DNA of 36,258 nt from contig NZ_JAECZA010000277.1 in the NCBI RefSeq assembly GCF_016056275.1, positions 1-36,258 on the forward strand. Reading direction: 5' to 3'. This document shows positions 33,935 through 36,258 of this stretch, one piece after another. This stretch comes from Dendronalium phyllosphericum CENA369 (GTDB taxonomy: Bacteria > Cyanobacteriota > Cyanobacteriia > Cyanobacteriales > Nostocaceae). The position numbers and the translations under genes are program-made. The notes under the pieces were generated by a model. The model was not told the DNA's origin. It did not search any database and saw nothing but the letters and a program-made list of their open reading frames with translations. Position 1 is the stretch's first letter. Each line of letters opens with the position of its first letter.

Positions 33935-33983
33935 CCGTGTAATACACCGTTAGGTTAACAAATTTTTACCGTGTATTACATGG
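33935..33983 (-). promoter_or_regulatory. paired palindromic operators of the ribbon-helix-helix-like gene
   Basis: CCGTGTAATACACCG (33935-33949) and CCGTGTATTACATGG (33969-33983) are near-perfect copies of one palindrome, 34 bp apart, about three helical turns. They lie immediately upstream of the gene's ATG (33926), where a self-repressor would act. Confidence 0.65.
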
Positions 33984-34015
33984 AGAAAGAAGTTTTCTAC
34001 TTTCACTATTTTTGC

Positions 34016-34059
34016 GAAGCATAAAATGAATATCTGCTTTGTGAAGCATAAAGTGAGCT
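34016..34059 (+). repeat. direct repeats right of the Tn7-like genes
   Basis: GAAGCATAAAATGA (34016-34029) and GAAGCATAAAGTGA (34043-34056) are 27 bp apart. The second lies in TGTGAAGCATAAAGTGAGCT (34040-34059), which matches the copy at 29714-29733. The orientation is the same as on the left, whereas classical Tn7 ends are inverted. The AT-rich DNA from 34060 to 34230 shows nothing else that I recognise. Confidence 0.6.
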
Positions 34060-34230
34060 AAAAGCCCATTTTTTCATTCAAGTCACATATTTGGTATCAA
34101 GACAATTTGAATTATTACCCTAGACCTATATTTTAGTCATTATTAATCTGTAGTATTTTCTGGAGTGAAGTGTTAATAATGCCTGTAATTTTAAGAGGAC
34201 GTTTGAAAAGTCGCTAGAGCATCGATTCCG

Positions 34231-34371
34231 TTAGCAGCTTCCGCCTTCCCTGTAGCAGCTTCCGCCTTGACGTTTGCGTGTTTTGCGCAGCCTGTAGCAA
34301 CTTCCGCCTTCCCTGTAGCAGCTTCCGCCTTGACATTTGCGTGTTTCGCGCAGCCTGTAGCAACTTCCGCC
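34231..34371. repeat. 63-bp tandem repeat, two full copies
   Basis: Two 63-bp units (34246-34308 and 34309-34371) differ at only two positions; a partial unit precedes them (34231-34245). Each contains two related GTAGCARCTTCCGCC sub-units. Read leftward from a GTG at 34376 they encode a 21-aa repeat (AEVATGCAKHANVKAEAATGK) in a 61-aa frame ending at 34191. That frame begins right after the stop of the kinase fragment. Whether it is translated is unknown; the 3-fold unit length would keep the frame. Confidence 0.85.
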
Positions 34372-34377
34372 ATCACG

Positions 34378-34746
34378 TTAAATTAATGGCAGCTTGACAG
34401 TAAACGTTGCGCCTTGCCCAAATCCTGCACTTGCAGCTTCAATTGTACCTTTATGCATTTTGACCAGCAGACGAGCGATCGCTAGTCCAATACCTACACC
34501 TCCCGGTGAGTGACGACTAGGTACTTGGGCTTGAGAGAAGCGATTGAAGACATGGGGAAGAAAATCAGGAGAAATGCTGATACCTGTTTCAGTCACAGTA
34601 ATTTGAACTAAGAAGTCAAGATGTTCTAAACCAATGCTGACCTTTGCCCTAAAGTCCGTAAATTTGATGGTATTTTCTAGCAAGTTAGCAATGATTTGTC
34701 GCAGGCGATCGCTCATCAAAAGCGATCGCATCAAAAACATAACCAT
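34378..34746 (-). pseudogene. C-terminal remnant of a histidine kinase
   Basis: Only the ATPase domain of a sensor kinase remains (up to 122 aa). The N box is NLLENTIKFT and the G2 box is GVGIGLAIARLLVKMHKGTI. The G1 box reads TETGISI where active kinases have D-x-G-x-G, so nucleotide binding is doubtful. The end TFTVKLPLI closely resembles TFIVKLPLI at the end of the giant kinase (24238), which suggests related C-termini. There is no HisKA domain or sensor. The upstream edge falls at two HIP1 octamers (about 34706-34732). It is decayed and probably non-functional. Confidence 0.8.
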
Positions 34747-35040
34747 CTTCTTCGGTATTTCATTTACCAGGGCGGCAAGCAGAAGGATTTTTGGGATCGT
34801 TATTCATGCTCATGGGAATTGAGCTACAAGTACCAGACCACTCCACGTTGTCGCGACGGTGAGTAAGAATGATAGAAGAATGTTAAATAGTTCATTAAAA
34901 TTCATGACATTTTTCGTAAAAATTGTTTGATAAGCAAAGCTAATTAATAAACAGGATAAGCAATACAAAAACTCGTACTAAGATATGCTATTCGCTCGCT
35001 TTTACTGAACCGTATTACGCTAGAACCCCACTGTAATTAA
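34747..35040. other. spacer between gene remnants
   Basis: About 290 bp lies between two pseudogenes. A 17-codon leftward frame (34760-34813) has no family pattern. The rest is AT-rich. I see no tRNA, terminator or clear repeat. Confidence 0.5.
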
Positions 35041-35667
35041 TAAATAACTAATAACGATTTAGCTAGTTTGCGCCAAAATTTGGGGGGTAGAAGTGCGGGG
35101 AAAGGTAGGACTGACTCTCAAGCGATGGCTAGTGGTTTTTGCGAAGCGATCGAGCGATGTTTTGGGGTGTTTCAAGGATATGAAATTCGAGAAAAAGCCA
35201 GTTACCAACAAATGGGGGAGAAAGCGATCCATCCCAATGTTTGTATGAACTTCAGCCAACAGCAATATCAAAATAGAGAACAATGGAATATTGAATGTCA
35301 AGGCTGGTTTCAAAAAGTCCCCGAACCTTTCAATGAAGAAGGAGAAATTGACTGGACTCCCGTTTGGTCTTTAACCCATCAGGAATTTAAGTATCTGCCA
35401 ACGGCTTACTGTTATTATGGCTATCGACCGGACTATAAACTCGACTGTTGGGCTGATTCTAATGGATGTGCGGCGGGTAATACTCTTGAAGAAGCAATTC
35501 TGCAAGGATTTATGGAGTTAGTAGAACGGGATGCTGTGGCGTTATGGTGGTATAACTCCCTGCAAAAGCCACAGGTGGATTTAGATAGTTTCGACGAGCC
35601 TTATTTTCAAAGCCTGAAGCAATATTATCAAACTATTAATCGAGAAATTTGGGTTTTAGATAAGTAG
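35041..35667 (+). pseudogene. YcaO-domain (azoline-forming cyclodehydratase) fragment
   Basis: YcaO enzymes use ATP to cyclise Cys/Ser/Thr in ribosomally made peptides (thiazole/oxazole-modified microcins and cyanobactin-like products). The fragment keeps two strong signatures: SAGKGRTDSQAMASGFCEAIER (split: SAGKGRTDSQA, MASGFCEAIER), the ATP/Mg-binding start, and SNGCAAGNTLEEAILQGFMELVERDAVALWW (split: SNGCAAGNTLEEAIL, QGFMELVERDAVALWW). The family likeness runs back to about 35053, just after an in-frame stop at 35041, so about 100 or more N-terminal residues are gone. It ends REIWVLDK-stop at 35667, before the rest of the domain. No methionine start suits it. It is a remnant of a peptide-modifying locus. 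Confidence 0.8.
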
Positions 35668-35701
35668 GTCAACTTAATTAAAAGTAAAACGCTCGACTGA
35701 G

Positions 35702-35874
35702 TAGCCGCTTTGTGATGCCTTGGGAGATTACGGTGTCGAAGTATTTCGCAAAGCCGAAGCAATTGCACCAGGTAGCTTTGCATCGCTAAACGCTAAAGCC
35801 GTAATATTATCAGGTACTTTACCACCGAATAGAAATAGTCCAGGGGGCAGCATAGTCTATTATCTGCAAGATAC
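35702..35874 (+). pseudogene. unidentified gene fragment cut by an insertion sequence
   Basis: An open frame after a stop at 35702 encodes DALGDYGVEVFRKAEA, then IAPGSFASLNAKAVILSG and TLPPNRNSPGGSIVYYLQ, up to the left end of the insertion sequence at 35875. The sequence looks like real protein with strands and turns, but I do not recognise the family. It may be the 3' continuation of the locus to which the YcaO fragment belonged. It has no proper start. Confidence 0.4.
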
Positions 35875-36258
35875 CCCTCTTCTGTCACTTTCCGAGTATT
35901 CTGAATAAAAGGAATAGAAGAAAAAGCTCTGGAAGGTAAGTAGAGCAATGGATGTAGAATTACAAATCCTCAAACATTTGGCAAGAGATCCTCACCCAAC
36001 AGTTACGATCATAGATGAATATTGTGCAGAGTATAAAGAGCTATTTAAAGAAGTAAGGAATTATGAGTGCTTCAAATATTTACACCTAGGGATAATGTCA
36101 GCAATTAAAAGAAAATCATTACCAGAGATAGCAAAAGCTGTAAGTATAAACTCAGCTCAATCATTACATCATTTTATAGCGAATTCAGATTGGTCGGTAG
36201 ACAAATTAAAACAAAGAAGATTAAAAGAATTAAAGAAAGCATTAGATGGCAATAAGAT
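35875..36258 (+). mobile_element. left part of an IS701-like insertion sequence
   Basis: The left terminal repeat CCCTCTTCTGTCACTTTCCG (35875-35894) matches the ends of the MITE at 6586-6770 (19 of 20 with its right arm). The transposase gene begins 53 bp inside. The right end lies beyond the window, so neither the target duplication nor the full length can be seen. Confidence 0.8.
35948..36258 (+). CDS. IS701-family transposase, N-terminal part
   Basis: The frame starts at ATG 35948, with GGAAGG about 14 bases upstream, and stays open to the window edge (103 codons visible). MDVELQILKHLARDPHPTV, then IIDEYCAEYKELFKEVRNYE and FKYLHLGIMSAIKRKSLPEI match the helical N-terminus of IS701-family DDE transposases. 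The catalytic core lies outside the window. It is probably intact and could mobilise the MITE upstream of the Uma2 gene. Confidence 0.85.
   Translation, partial: MDVELQILKHLARDPHPTVTIIDEYCAEYKELFKEVRNYECFKYLHLGIMSAIKRKSLPEIAKAVSINSAQSLHHFIANSDWSVDKLKQRRLKELKKALDGNK

Noticed and set aside
34760-34813. 17-codon leftward frame near the YcaO fragment, considered as a precursor peptide
   Set aside because: Too short, no leader-core pattern and no ribosome site.
29600-36258. CRISPR array or cas genes linked to the Tn7-like transposase
   Set aside because: I found no regularly spaced repeats with unique spacers, and no cas-like protein in the window; the repeats present are few and degenerate.

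Overview
The window is chromosomal DNA of a cyanobacterium, most likely a filamentous nitrogen-fixing type (Nostocales). The support is a form IB RuBisCO operon in the order rbcL-rbcX-rbcS, many HIP1 octamers (GCGATCGC), an apocarotenoid oxygenase, an RRM-protein/rpsU pair, and the intergenic heptamer, GGTGTAGGG and hairpin repeats common in that group.

Bases 1-18361 are mostly housekeeping genes: panB, a secreted seven-bladed propeller protein, rbcLXS with a clear terminator, an SGNH hydrolase, a Uma2 nuclease, a membrane-anchored Ser/Thr kinase, glgB, a small anchored protein, a GST, a folate-type MFS transporter, an apocarotenoid oxygenase and gdhA. Small mobile DNA is scattered between them. 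It includes a 185-bp MITE with a TTAT target duplication at 6586-6770, whose ends match the insertion sequence at the far right of the window, and a transposase remnant cut by an inverted-repeat element just after gdhA.

Bases 18895-22605 form a compact leftward five-gene operon: acyl carrier protein, soluble diiron desaturase-like oxygenase, phosphopantetheinyl transferase, hotdog thioesterase and fatty acyl-AMP ligase. The parts suggest that a fatty acid is activated, loaded on a dedicated carrier, oxidised or desaturated while bound, and released or passed on. I do not recognise this exact gene set as a described pathway. A 20-bp and a 40-bp perfect palindrome lie upstream. The rbp-rpsU pair follows.

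Bases 24238-29661 encode a very large hybrid histidine kinase (about 1807 aa) with GAF and PAS domains, two kinase cores and a receiver between them. A GC-rich patch inside it suggests a domain mosaic.

Bases 29660-36258 are accessory DNA. A TnsA-TnsB fusion transposase of Tn7-like type is translationally coupled to a lysine-rich repeat protein where a TnsC ATPase gene would be expected. A convergent ribbon-helix-helix-like gene with three copies of a CCGTGTAWTACACGG palindrome follows. Repeats resembling transposase-binding sites lie on both sides. Further right are a 63-bp tandem repeat, a decayed histidine kinase end, a YcaO (azoline-forming RiPP enzyme) fragment, an unidentified gene fragment, and the left end of an IS701-like element cut by the window edge.
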